A stretch of DNA of 64,000 nt from Pseudaminobacter soli (ex Zhang et al. 2022) (GTDB lineage Bacteria; Pseudomonadota; Alphaproteobacteria; Rhizobiales; Rhizobiaceae). Positions 26,301 through 34,377 of this stretch are shown here, piece after piece (position 1 is the first letter of the stretch; each line of letters begins with the position of its first letter). The stretch is from NCBI RefSeq assembly GCF_014595955.1, contig NZ_JABVCF010000003.1, positions 434,001 to 498,000 of the forward strand, in the 5' to 3' direction. The translations under genes were made by a program, and so were the position numbers. Under the pieces are notes generated by a model. It was not told the DNA's origin. It worked only from the letters and a program-made list of their open reading frames with translations, and searched no databases.

Positions 26301-28070
26301 TCAGGCAGCGGCGTCGTCGTCTTCGCCGATGACGTTGCTGTCGAGATTGCCACCCACGATGGTCATGTCGATGGCGTTCTGCTGCAGGTTGGCGCCCATC
26401 ACGATTTCCTGGTTGAAGGCGCTCGTCTCGATAATCGAGTCGGCACTCGCGTGACTGGTCCCGGTGACGAACCCGTCGTCGCCGTTGTTCGAGCCCCAGA
26501 CGCCGCTATCCCCGCCGGCGCCGCCGGTGCTCGAGGCAGTCCCCCCGGCTCCGCCGAACGCATCGCCGCCGGCGGCCCAGCCACCCAGGCCGTCGCCTCC
26601 GACACCAGAAGCCCAGGCGCCGCTCAGCGCTTCCCCGCCGAAGCCATCGCCAGCGTTCCCGTTGGCGCCGTTGCCGCCGACTGCATCCGCATATCCGCCA
26701 GTGGCATCGCCGCCGGTACCATTACCGCCAGTTCCTGCGCCGCCGTCGCCGCCGTCGCCGCCGACACCTGCACCAATGCCGACCCCGACCCCTACTCCGA
26801 TCCCGTCACCGTCAGCAGCGCCGCTGTCACCGCCGCGGCCTGCATCTGTGGCGTCCCCGGCGCCACCGACGATGCCTCCATTGCCACCTTGGCCGGAGTC
26901 GCCGGTGCCCGAATTGCCGTCGTTGCCTTCGTTGCTGGCATTGCCACCTCTATCGAACAGGTCGATCGCCAGGAAGTCGAGTTCTGATCCGCCGAGCGAA
27001 TTGCCGTCGGGGCCGTCGTTCGACGCGTCACCACTATAGGAATCGCCGCCGTCGCCGCTCTGGCTACCGCCAGCGCCACCCGTGTTGCTGCCGCCGTCAC
27101 CGCCGGCACCGCTCAGAGCTGCACCGATCCCAAGACCCAGCCCAAGTCCGAGGCCAAGACCCGTTCCGGCACCGCCTGCGCCGCCATTACCCCCGTCGCC
27201 TCGGCCACCTTCGCCTTCTCCGCCAGTCGCATCGCCTCCGGTCGCTGCTGCCCCGCCGCCGGCGCCGCCTGTCCCATTTCCTCCGGTGCCCGCACCTCCG
27301 GTCGTCGGACCGCTCGTGGCCGCACCGCCGGTGCCGTCACCGCCCACGCCGACAGCCGCTGCGATGCCACCGAACGCGTTGCCGCCGTCGGCGCTTGTGC
27401 CGAAACCGCCCAACCCGCCATCGGCGCCAGCGTCAATGCCGTCATCGGCCTTCGCCCATCCGCCTCTACTATCAAAGTCCTGGCTGAAAGAGCCCTTGTT
27501 CTCGACCTCGGCGTTCTCCAACTTGTCGTTGTCGGTGATGTTCGCGTTCTGGCTGATGACGTTTGCGACATCGTTTCCTGCGCCATTGAGAGCGTGGTTC
27601 AGCACACCACCGATTTTGGCGTTGATCATGCCGTCGATGTCGCTGTGGTCAATGTCGGCAAAGTCGTCATCGGAAGGCATAAAGCCTTCGAGGTCCACTC
27701 TGACGTCGACGTCTACGTCCGTATGGCTCGTGTTCGTATTGGTGTTGGTGTTCGTCGACTCGTTGTCATTGTGATTTTTCGATGCGTTCAGGTTTCCATT
27801 GAGGTTCGCGTTCTCGTTGAACCCTTTGCTCGAGCTGTGAGCATTGCTGTCTGAATCGCTCTCGGCCTTGCCGATACCAACGCCAGCACCCACCCCGGCA
27901 CCAACGCCCAGGCCGGCACCAACCCCTGCACCTACGCCGATACCCGCCGACTCATTGGTATTGGTGTTTTCGTTGCTGCTCTCTTGCTGCTGCCGCTGCT
28001 GCTCGCGCTGTTGCTGCTGCTGTTCCTGCGAAGGATCGCGGTGCGCGATATCATAAAGGTCTCTAGCCAT
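26301..28070 (-). CDS. Glycine-rich GGxGG-repeat protein, probable type I secretion substrate
   Basis: The 589-residue product has a Gln-rich N-terminus (about 15-30), Gly-Val runs (about 43-67), an Asn/Thr/Asp-rich part (about 70-125), a short globular block (about 126-200) and then 300 residues of G-G-x-G-G, G-T-G-G-N-G and G-L-G-L-G runs, similar in look to mycobacterial PE_PGRS proteins. The globular block carries Q-N-A-N-I-T-D-N-D, like the repeat motif of the next gene, and the C-terminus ends in V-I-G-E-D-D-D-A-A-A. No signal peptide, no RTX nonapeptides (G-G-x-G-x-D-x-x-x) in regular order. It has AAGGA before its ATG and is first in the secretion operon. Export as an adhesin or matrix protein is inferred from context. 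Confidence 0.75.
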   Translation of the reverse strand: MARDLYDIAHRDPSQEQQQQQREQQRQQQESSNENTNTNESAGIGVGAGVGAGLGVGAGVGAGVGIGKAESDSDSNAHSSSKGFNENANLNGNLNASKNHNDNESTNTNTNTNTSHTDVDVDVRVDLEGFMPSDDDFADIDHSDIDGMINAKIGGVLNHALNGAGNDVANVISQNANITDNDKLENAEVENKGSFSQDFDSRGGWAKADDGIDAGADGGLGGFGTSADGGNAFGGIAAAVGVGGDGTGGAATSGPTTGGAGTGGNGTGGAGGGAAATGGDATGGEGEGGRGDGGNGGAGGAGTGLGLGLGLGLGIGAALSGAGGDGGSNTGGAGGSQSGDGGDSYSGDASNDGPDGNSLGGSELDFLAIDLFDRGGNASNEGNDGNSGTGDSGQGGNGGIVGGAGDATDAGRGGDSGAADGDGIGVGVGVGIGAGVGGDGGDGGAGTGGNGTGGDATGGYADAVGGNGANGNAGDGFGGEALSGAWASGVGGDGLGGWAAGGDAFGGAGGTASSTGGAGGDSGVWGSNNGDDGFVTGTSHASADSIIETSAFNQEIVMGANLQQNAIDMTIVGGNLDSNVIGEDDDAAA

Positions 28071-28589
28071 TGTCGTGTCCTTGCTAGGCCGCGACAGCTT
28101 GACCGCTATTCATCTCCTTAGGGTCTTCGCCGCGCGGACGCTGTTGAACATGTATGGTTGGAAGTTGGTGCATGGACGCGCAACGACGCGGCACACACCG
28201 GACGGGTCGGTGTTGGCCTGGTGACGGTTCCTCCCTCTCGTTCGGATACCGCACGGCGTCGCGTATCGGGCCACCCACGACTTACCTGGGAGTGGCTGCT
28301 GGTCCCGAGCCCCTGCGGTTCCGGTGTTCTGATGAGGGAAGTGTGCTTTGAGAGCCCCTGGCCTATAAGCTGCCAAATCGGCTTATGCTGGCTTTTCGGA
28401 ACGTACTGGATGTAAATTTCGGCTAGTTTATTTCCTTCGTTCGGAGTAATTTGTCATTCTCTTTTATGGCAGCCTTTTGTAGCAAGGACGCTGCAATGAG
28501 ATTTACTCGTACAGCGAATATCATCATTTATGCATTACATATAAGTTTTCGACTGTCATAAATTGGATGATTCGGCTCTGGAGGTGATC
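28071..28589. promoter_or_regulatory. Divergent intergenic region upstream of the secretion operon
   Basis: About 520 bases without a convincing gene; several short open frames have no ribosome site or conserved look. The right part (about 28385-28575) is clearly AT-richer than its surroundings and probably holds the promoters for the secretion operon (leftward) and the small helical gene (rightward). I see no clear operator. Confidence 0.45.
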
Positions 28590-29138
28590 ATGCTTGACCA
28601 GGCAGCAACTCCCACCAGAACCGATCCCGCAGCACCTGTTCCGGATAGGGCACCAAACGCCTATATTGAACAGATCTTGCTGCTCGTCGGGCGCCTCAAT
28701 TACACTTGGACGAACACCGAGAGCCTGCTCATCTACCTGATCGCCGGCCTGTCGAAAGTCGACAAGGAGACCGCGATCATCATCTTTTTGACCTTGAACA
28801 CAACGCGGGCTCGCATCGACCTTGTCGAGCGCCTGGCCAAGATGTCGAGGACGGATGCCGGATGCCGGCGTGAGATACTTGAGATAACACGGCAGTTGGG
28901 GCGGGAGTCAGGCCTACGGAACAAATACAATCACTGCATCTATTCGTTCGATCCGGAGAGTGGCCGCGGCATGACGCAACTCATGCGCATCTTCGACAAT
29001 AAGGATCAGATCAAATACGGGAAGGTCGAACATCTCGACGACATGGAAATCGCCAGGATCCAAGCGAGCATCTCGGCGTTGGCCGAGATAAACAGGACAA
29101 TATGGGCGCTCGTCCGCAAGCATGGCTTCCCGACCTGA
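28590..29138 (+). CDS. Small helical protein with HEPN-like R-x4-H motif
   Basis: From the ATG at 28590, which has a very strong GGAGGTGATC ribosome site, the protein has 182 residues and is mainly alpha-helical. It does not match a named family that I know. It contains R110-N-K-Y-N-H115, which fits the R-x4-6-H active-site pattern of HEPN RNases, on a helical background with an upstream polar helix (N-Y-T-W-T-N-T-E-S-L-L). A HEPN RNase role is only a suggestion. An earlier TTG start in the same frame is unlikely. The C-terminal third of a related gene reappears as a frameshifted fragment at 31100-31283. Confidence 0.65.
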   Translation: MLDQAATPTRTDPAAPVPDRAPNAYIEQILLLVGRLNYTWTNTESLLIYLIAGLSKVDKETAIIIFLTLNTTRARIDLVERLAKMSRTDAGCRREILEITRQLGRESGLRNKYNHCIYSFDPESGRGMTQLMRIFDNKDQIKYGKVEHLDDMEIARIQASISALAEINRTIWALVRKHGFPT

Positions 29139-29359
29139 GTGGCACACCGCGTCCGCTGCTGCCGGCCGGATCGGTAATGCGCTGCCGACGCAGCCAATAC
29201 CTTCAGTAAAAGACGGAACTCCAAGCAGACCTGAGGTGCGGTACCGAAATACAGCTAGAGCAGTCGAAGACCAGCAAGGCCATATATCTGATTGGGTCAT
29301 TGCAACAACGCGACGGAAAGGAGGTGCCGCTGAAGCACAATTTCAGTGGCCTGCTCCGC

Positions 29360-30871
29360 CTAATCGTGTCTGCTCTGGCGGAGTAGGTTGGGATCGATAA
29401 CTTCGACCCGCAGCGGGAGCGTGCCGCCGTCAATGCACTCGCCGGTCCACAGGTTCCACTTCCAATGGTGCCGGGGACATTCGATGACGCCATCGCACAC
29501 AATGGCATAGGTCAGGTCCTCTCCTGCATGAGGGCAGAACCGCTGCATGCGCAGGCCATCGCGCTCGATCGTTTCGGTATTGTAGGTCTCACGCAGCATC
29601 TGCAGCGTCTGGACCGGCTCGTTGCCATAACGCAGCAGGCCCATGAAACGTGAATCGAAGATGTCGGGCTCACGCTTGAGCACGACGCGCATGGAGAGCA
29701 GCGCCTCCTCCCATCCCTCTCGGCCGTCGATGATCTGCCGCAGCACGCGCGGCGACATGAAGAACGAATATTCGGGGTCGTAGGGCTCCTCGCCTTCGAT
29801 GACAAAGTGCTCGGCAAGCTGGCCAAGCTGCACCCTCCAGGCATTGCTGCCCGCAACGAGCCGGACATCCTTGCTGAAGTCGGCAAGAAAGTGCTTGTTC
29901 CTGCGCTGCAGCCGCGCGAAATAGGCCTCGAGCTCTTCTGGGGCGATAGGCCGCTCGGCCTCGCGGTAGAATTCACCCCAGTCGTCCTTGCGGCGCCGGG
30001 AATAGTCGTCGAGGTCTTCGGATACACGCCGGTCCGCAGACAGTTCGTGGACAGGCTCCTGCTCAGGCTTGTCGAACAAGAGCCGGTCGCCCGGCTGCAG
30101 CCGCAACGCCTCAACCTCCGGACAGGCCACAGCGAACTCGTCTGAAACATTCTCCCAAATCGGGAAGATCGTCCGGTCCCTGTCATTGTAGTGCATGAGA
30201 ACGGGGTCGAGAAAGCAGGCCGGCCCCGCCGACGGGATATAATACCTGGCCTTCGTGATGCGGGCCTTGCGGACCAGCGTATCCATCAGATCGCGCCGGA
30301 CGGCCTCCACCTTCTGCAGCATTACATCGGGCGGGTAGTCGTAGCAGTTCGGGTACCACATGGCGCCCGAGTACTGGGCCGCCAGCACGTCGATGTCCGT
30401 GGGCAGTTCGGAGATGCGGGTGTTGCAGTCGTTCAAATCAAGAAAACGAAACCCGTCGGTTTCCAGCAGAAGCCCGCTGTCCTCCTTGTGGCTCGTGTCG
30501 AGATACATCGTCGCCGTCAGGCCGGGGGCAACTTCGATCGACTGCTTGTGGTCGAGCGGAATGAGGTTCTCAAACCCGAGCCCGCGGAATTTTCTGGCCA
30601 AGCTGCGCGATCGATAGTTCGGAGCGAGTATCTTGATGGACTTGTCCAATCTCTCGAGCAGACGACGGTCGAAATGGTCCTGATGCAAATGCGATACGTA
30701 AAGATAGTCTGCTTTGAGGCCGTAGACTGCATCTAGGAGAAAACGATTGTCCGGGTACGGAAACCATGACTTCAGAAACGCAGGAAAGAACCATGGATCA
30801 ACTAGTATTGTTGTATGCCTATGTATAACGATAAATCCTGCATGACCGAGATATCGAATAATAGTGTCCAT
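29360..30871 (-). CDS. Metallo-beta-lactamase-fold / Rieske 2Fe-2S fusion protein
   Basis: The 503-residue protein joins an N-terminal metallo-beta-lactamase fold (H-L-H-Q-D-H at residues 61-66, the H-x-H-x-D-H metal motif) to a C-terminal Rieske domain (C446-x-H448 and C465-x-x-H468). The same two modules are found in CMP-N-acetylneuraminate hydroxylase and in mycobacterial UDP-MurNAc hydroxylase NamH, which turn N-acetyl into N-glycolyl groups on activated sugars. This suggests oxygenation of a nucleotide sugar, but the substrate cannot be read from sequence and no sialic acid genes are near. The ATG at 30871 is chosen; upstream in-frame codons add 11 residues. It stands alone, transcribed towards the small helical gene. 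Confidence 0.8.
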   Translation of the reverse strand: MDTIIRYLGHAGFIVIHRHTTILVDPWFFPAFLKSWFPYPDNRFLLDAVYGLKADYLYVSHLHQDHFDRRLLERLDKSIKILAPNYRSRSLARKFRGLGFENLIPLDHKQSIEVAPGLTATMYLDTSHKEDSGLLLETDGFRFLDLNDCNTRISELPTDIDVLAAQYSGAMWYPNCYDYPPDVMLQKVEAVRRDLMDTLVRKARITKARYYIPSAGPACFLDPVLMHYNDRDRTIFPIWENVSDEFAVACPEVEALRLQPGDRLLFDKPEQEPVHELSADRRVSEDLDDYSRRRKDDWGEFYREAERPIAPEELEAYFARLQRRNKHFLADFSKDVRLVAGSNAWRVQLGQLAEHFVIEGEEPYDPEYSFFMSPRVLRQIIDGREGWEEALLSMRVVLKREPDIFDSRFMGLLRYGNEPVQTLQMLRETYNTETIERDGLRMQRFCPHAGEDLTYAIVCDGVIECPRHHWKWNLWTGECIDGGTLPLRVEVIDPNLLRQSRHD

Positions 30872-31099
30872 ACAAACTCTCAGCGGAGCATGTGTTGCAC
30901 CCAACCTTTAAGACTAATACGCAGCGGCTTTGATCTGCAAGTACTACGTGTGACGTATTACTTATACGGTGATTAGTCCCCCGCATTGCTCCATCGGCCA
31001 TACAGGAATCCAAGCATCCTGCGACCGGCGGCGGTCAAGGCCCGCACGGCTTTCACTTCATGTAACCGGCTGCCCAAATTGCGCCCGAGCGCCAATTGG

Positions 31100-31283
31100 G
31101 TTCGATCCCGAGAGTGGCCGCGGCATGACGCAGTTCATGCGGATCTTCGACAAAAAGGATGAGATCAAATACGTCTCGACGAGATTGAGATCGCCAGGAT
31201 CAGGACGAGCATCTCTGCTTTGGCCGAGATAAACGGGACGATATGGGGGATCGTCCGCAAGCATGGCTTCCCGACCTGAGTGG
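31100..31283 (+). pseudogene. Truncated, frameshifted copy of the small helical gene
   Basis: This stretch matches 28946-29143 closely, from GTTCGATCC to past the stop codon (shared end: C-K-H-G-F-P-T-stop region then GAGTGGC). It starts in the middle of the gene, just after the position of the R-x4-H motif. About 13 bases are missing after AAATACG, which breaks the frame. Nothing upstream (30872-31099) matches the missing N-terminal half. Confidence 0.85.
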
Positions 31284-31384
31284 CGGACCCGCGAGTTCTC
31301 CTGCAGACTGGATGGTGAGCATAGTGTTCTGCCGTGCGAAGCGGATTGCAGAACCGTGCGGCCCCATGCTATCGAAGCTGCCGC

Positions 31385-31458
31385 GCGGGTATGATGTAAT
31401 GGTAGCCTGTCAGCTTCCCAAGCTGAACGCGCGGGTTCGATTCCCGCTACCCGCTCCA
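31385..31458 (+). tRNA. tRNA-Gly (anticodon CCC)
   Basis: A complete cloverleaf can be drawn: acceptor GCGGGTA with TACCCGC (31448-31454), anticodon stem TCAGC/GCTGA with loop TTCCCAA and anticodon CCC, T arm with GGTTCGATTCC, discriminator T and encoded CCA at 31456-31458. The intact gene has no second copy of its 3' end in the window that would mark an integrated element. Confidence 0.96.
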
Positions 31459-31706
31459 GCGAACACTAGCCGTCCGGACCCGGAACCTGGTCAGCGCAAG
31501 GCTTTCGCCCACCCCCACGCGCGGTGACGCTCCACCATTAGGGCACATCCTGTGATACAGGCGGGCTTCGGAGCGGAGTCGCCTGTGGCAAAACGGACGC
31601 GCGCCCAGCCCGGACCGCTGCATCATCCAGCCGATGGAACATTTCGAAGTCGGGACAGTTGCGAGGCACTTCTGGATCTGTCGCGTAATACGTAGCGCTC
31701 TCTTCG

Positions 31707-31744
31707 CCTCGATGTTCCGCAAGTCCAGCAGCGGAACATCGAGG
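31707..31744 (+). promoter_or_regulatory. Hairpin covering the protease ribosome site
   Basis: Perfect 14-base arms (31707-31720 and 31731-31744) around a 10-base loop. The right arm ends in GAGG, the Shine-Dalgarno sequence 5 bases before the protease ATG. In the folded RNA the ribosome site would be hidden. Confidence 0.65.
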
Positions 31745-31749
31745 ATTGC

Positions 31750-32664
31750 ATGGACGCCTCATCGCAGGTCCGGGCGAAGTCGCGGACGGTCGCCCTGATC
31801 CTTAGTCTCATCTTTCTCAGCCTCGGATGGGACACTCCGAGCGCAGAGGCACAGGGATCCCCGTGCGTCGATCCTTCGCAACTGGCCTCTTCGGTCGTCA
31901 GCATCGCGTGGTATTTCGAGGAGCCACGGCCTGCAGGCACGCCTGCAAAGGATATCGTCGGCGAACGCGCCACGGCCTGGCTCTACACTTCGCCCAGGCT
32001 TCTTGTTACGGCCGCGCACTTTGCCAGCGATCTTTTGGCCAAGGCCTGGCAGGAGGCTGAGCTTACCCAGGCGGCGGCCGGAGGCAGGCCGGAGAGAACT
32101 ATCCGGGTCCGGATCAGGGTGGCCGATCAGGTCAGAGTTCCCGGCCCCGGTGAGGACAGTCGGGCGGGATGGCCGACCGATGTGGCTATCCTGGAACTGG
32201 AAAATCCCTTCCCGGATGCGCAAGCCCTCGCCCTAGAGCCGACCAGGCCGGCGAAGGATACCACCGTCCTGGTCTTGGGCTATCCCGACGGGCAGATGCG
32301 CGCTGCGCGGGCGATTGTGCGCGAGACAGACGACCCGGCCGACGAGTTGGCGGGATTGGCTCTGGTCGAAGTCGAAGGGCCGAACCGCCTCCTGTTCAAT
32401 GCGGGCGCGTCCGGATCTCCGGTCGTCGATTGCCGAAAAGGCAGGGTCGTCGCGGTGCTGAACGGGCTGCTGACCGCGCGCGCCCTGCCCTTTCTTCCCC
32501 AGGAGTATTCCGTGATCCCGACCCCTTGGGGTAGCCCGACCAATACTGCCGTCCCGGCGTCGGCTCTGGCAGCTCTCGGCAGCGCAGCGCCCGAGCTTCC
32601 GACAAGCCAACTCACCAGCGTATTCGCCCTGACTCTCGAACGGCAGCTATCGCCCCTGGAGTGA
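31750..32664 (+). CDS. Secreted trypsin-like serine protease
   Basis: The 304-residue protein has a signal peptide (cleavage near residue 34, A-E-A-Q) and a chymotrypsin-fold domain. The catalytic triad is visible as H90 in V-T-A-A-H-F-A-S, D144 in P-T-D-V-A-I-L and S211 in G-A-S-G-S-P. There is no PDZ domain, so it is not DegP-like. Two cysteines (39 and 218) may form a disulfide. A stem-loop hides its ribosome site, which may limit translation. It converges with the arylsulfatase (33 bases between stops). The substrate is unknown. Confidence 0.85.
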   Translation: MDASSQVRAKSRTVALILSLIFLSLGWDTPSAEAQGSPCVDPSQLASSVVSIAWYFEEPRPAGTPAKDIVGERATAWLYTSPRLLVTAAHFASDLLAKAWQEAELTQAAAGGRPERTIRVRIRVADQVRVPGPGEDSRAGWPTDVAILELENPFPDAQALALEPTRPAKDTTVLVLGYPDGQMRAARAIVRETDDPADELAGLALVEVEGPNRLLFNAGASGSPVVDCRKGRVVAVLNGLLTARALPFLPQEYSVIPTPWGSPTNTAVPASALAALGSAAPELPTSQLTSVFALTLERQLSPLE

Positions 32665-32697
32665 AGCGTTGCCCTCAAATTTCTCGAGCACGGCCTA

Positions 32698-34323
32698 TCA
32701 TTGGCCCTGCGGGGAATGGATCGACCGCTCGATCTGCTGCTTCACCGACTCCATGTTGAAGCTCCCGCCCTTCTGCATCGGCGGAAATTCGATGAAGCTC
32801 TGCGCTGCCTTCCCGACTTCCTGCTGCACGAAGACGAAGCGCCAGAACTCCGTGGCAAACCAGTTGTAGTAGGCGAGCGAGCCGCTCTTGCCGTCGGAGA
32901 TGCCTGTGCGCTCGAACGGATCGAGCCGTAGGTTGGTAAGAATTGGCCAGTCGACTTTCTCCGTTGCGCCCAGCCAGCCGTTCGGCTGGTCGGTGAAGCG
33001 GTATTTGAAGTCGTTGATCCGCACCGCGCCCAGAGTGGACTCGGTGAAATAGAAGATCTCGTTCCGCTTCGAGGGACCTTGGCCTGTGATAAGCGCTGTC
33101 TGGTCGTAGCCATCCAGATGGACCTTGTAGGTCGTGTCGCCGATCTTCTTGCCGGCCTTGAATTCGTCGATGATCGATGGGTTACCTGCCGCTGCCACGA
33201 GGGTCGGGAACCAGTCGAGACCGGACATGATGCTGTTCTCGACCTTGCCCGCTGGCACCTTGCCAGGCCAGCGGATGATCGCCGGAACCCGGAAGCCGCC
33301 TTCGAGCGCCGTCCCCTTGCCGCCGGCGAACGGCGTCTGGCCGCCGTCCGGCCAGGTGAAGTTCTCTGCACCGTTGTCGGTCGAGAAGACGACGATGGTG
33401 TTGTCGCTGAGACGGTTCTCGTCGAGGTACTTCATGACCGAGCCGACGACGTCATCGAGTTGCGCCAAACCGGCCTCCTCGACGCTCCAGCCGTTTTGAG
33501 ACGTGCGCATCCCCTCGTATTTCGGCGAGAGATGCGTGATCACGTGCATCCGGGTGGGATTGAGCCAGATGAAGAAGGGTTTGCCACCGCCCCTCGCCTT
33601 GTCCGCGAACTTTAACGTGGCATCTAGGATCTCGTCATCAACGGTCTCCATCCGCTTCGGGCAGAGTTGGCCGGCATCCTCGATCCGCTGCTTGCCGATC
33701 TTGCCCCAGCGCGGCTGCTCGGTCGGGTCGTCGCGGTCGGTCGCAAAGGAGTGGACCATGTTGCGGGGGCCCACCTTGTCGCGCAGTTCCTGCGGATAGT
33801 TCGGGTGGCAGGGGTCCTCCATCGCATCGAGGTGATAGAGATAGCCGTAGAACTCGTCGAAGCCATGCACGGTCGGCAGGAACCGATTGAGGTCGCCGAG
33901 ATGGTTCTTGCCGAACTGGCCGGTGGCGTAGCCCATCGACTTCAGCGCAGTCGCAATCGTCGGGGCCTCGTCCGGCATGCCGAGCGGCGACCCGGCCTGC
34001 CCGACTGTGGTCAGTCCGGTGCGGATCGGCAGTTCGCCGGTGATGAAGTTGGCTCGGCCGGCCGTGCAGCTTGCCTCGGCATAGTAGTCGGTGAAGCGCA
34101 TGCCCTGTGCGGTGAGCCGGTCAAGATTGGGCGTACGCCCGGACATCATGCCCTGGTTGTACACGCCAATGTTGTTCCAGCCGATGTCGTCGCCCATGAT
34201 GAAAATGATGTTGGGCTGGGCCGGCCCGGCAGGCGCGACCTGGGCAGCGGCCGGCGTCACGTCCGATGCTCCGCAGAGCAACGCCGTCCCGCAAGCCAAG
34301 GCGGCCAATGATGCGAGTCTCAT
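32698..34323 (-). CDS. Arylsulfatase
   Basis: The 541-residue protein has an N-terminal signal (about 1-28) and a sulfatase fold. The formylglycine motif C-T-A-G-R is at residues 86-90, after the metal-binding G-D-D-I-G-W. It matches type I sulfatases (needs conversion of the cysteine by a formylglycine-generating enzyme; none seen here). It should hydrolyse sulfate esters in the periplasm. I chose the ATG at 34323, with AGAGGAG upstream and the signal peptide directly behind; an upstream in-frame ATG is in the leader. A remnant of a carbonic anhydrase gene lies just upstream. Confidence 0.92.
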   Translation of the reverse strand: MRLASLAALACGTALLCGASDVTPAAAQVAPAGPAQPNIIFIMGDDIGWNNIGVYNQGMMSGRTPNLDRLTAQGMRFTDYYAEASCTAGRANFITGELPIRTGLTTVGQAGSPLGMPDEAPTIATALKSMGYATGQFGKNHLGDLNRFLPTVHGFDEFYGYLYHLDAMEDPCHPNYPQELRDKVGPRNMVHSFATDRDDPTEQPRWGKIGKQRIEDAGQLCPKRMETVDDEILDATLKFADKARGGGKPFFIWLNPTRMHVITHLSPKYEGMRTSQNGWSVEEAGLAQLDDVVGSVMKYLDENRLSDNTIVVFSTDNGAENFTWPDGGQTPFAGGKGTALEGGFRVPAIIRWPGKVPAGKVENSIMSGLDWFPTLVAAAGNPSIIDEFKAGKKIGDTTYKVHLDGYDQTALITGQGPSKRNEIFYFTESTLGAVRINDFKYRFTDQPNGWLGATEKVDWPILTNLRLDPFERTGISDGKSGSLAYYNWFATEFWRFVFVQQEVGKAAQSFIEFPPMQKGGSFNMESVKQQIERSIHSPQGQ

Positions 34324-34377
34324 GACGATCTCCTCTTCTGTGAACAACCCCCGCAACGCACGGCGGCACCGCAGCCT

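Noticed and set aside
26464-27460. Short GC-rich repeats looking like a CRISPR or minisatellite array
   Set aside because: The repetition is irregular, follows codon periodicity and has no constant repeat/spacer length.
26464-27774. Two plus-strand proline-rich open frames opposite the glycine-rich gene
   Set aside because: They are just the complement of GGxGG codons. The minus frame has a ribosome site, non-repeat ends and operon context, so it is the real one.
30969-31232. Open frame of 87 codons
   Set aside because: It only reads into the frameshifted copy of the helical gene; its N-terminal part has no counterpart in the intact gene.
31385-31458. tRNA-Gly as an att site of an integrated element
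   Set aside because: No integrase gene and no direct repeat of the tRNA 3' end within the window.
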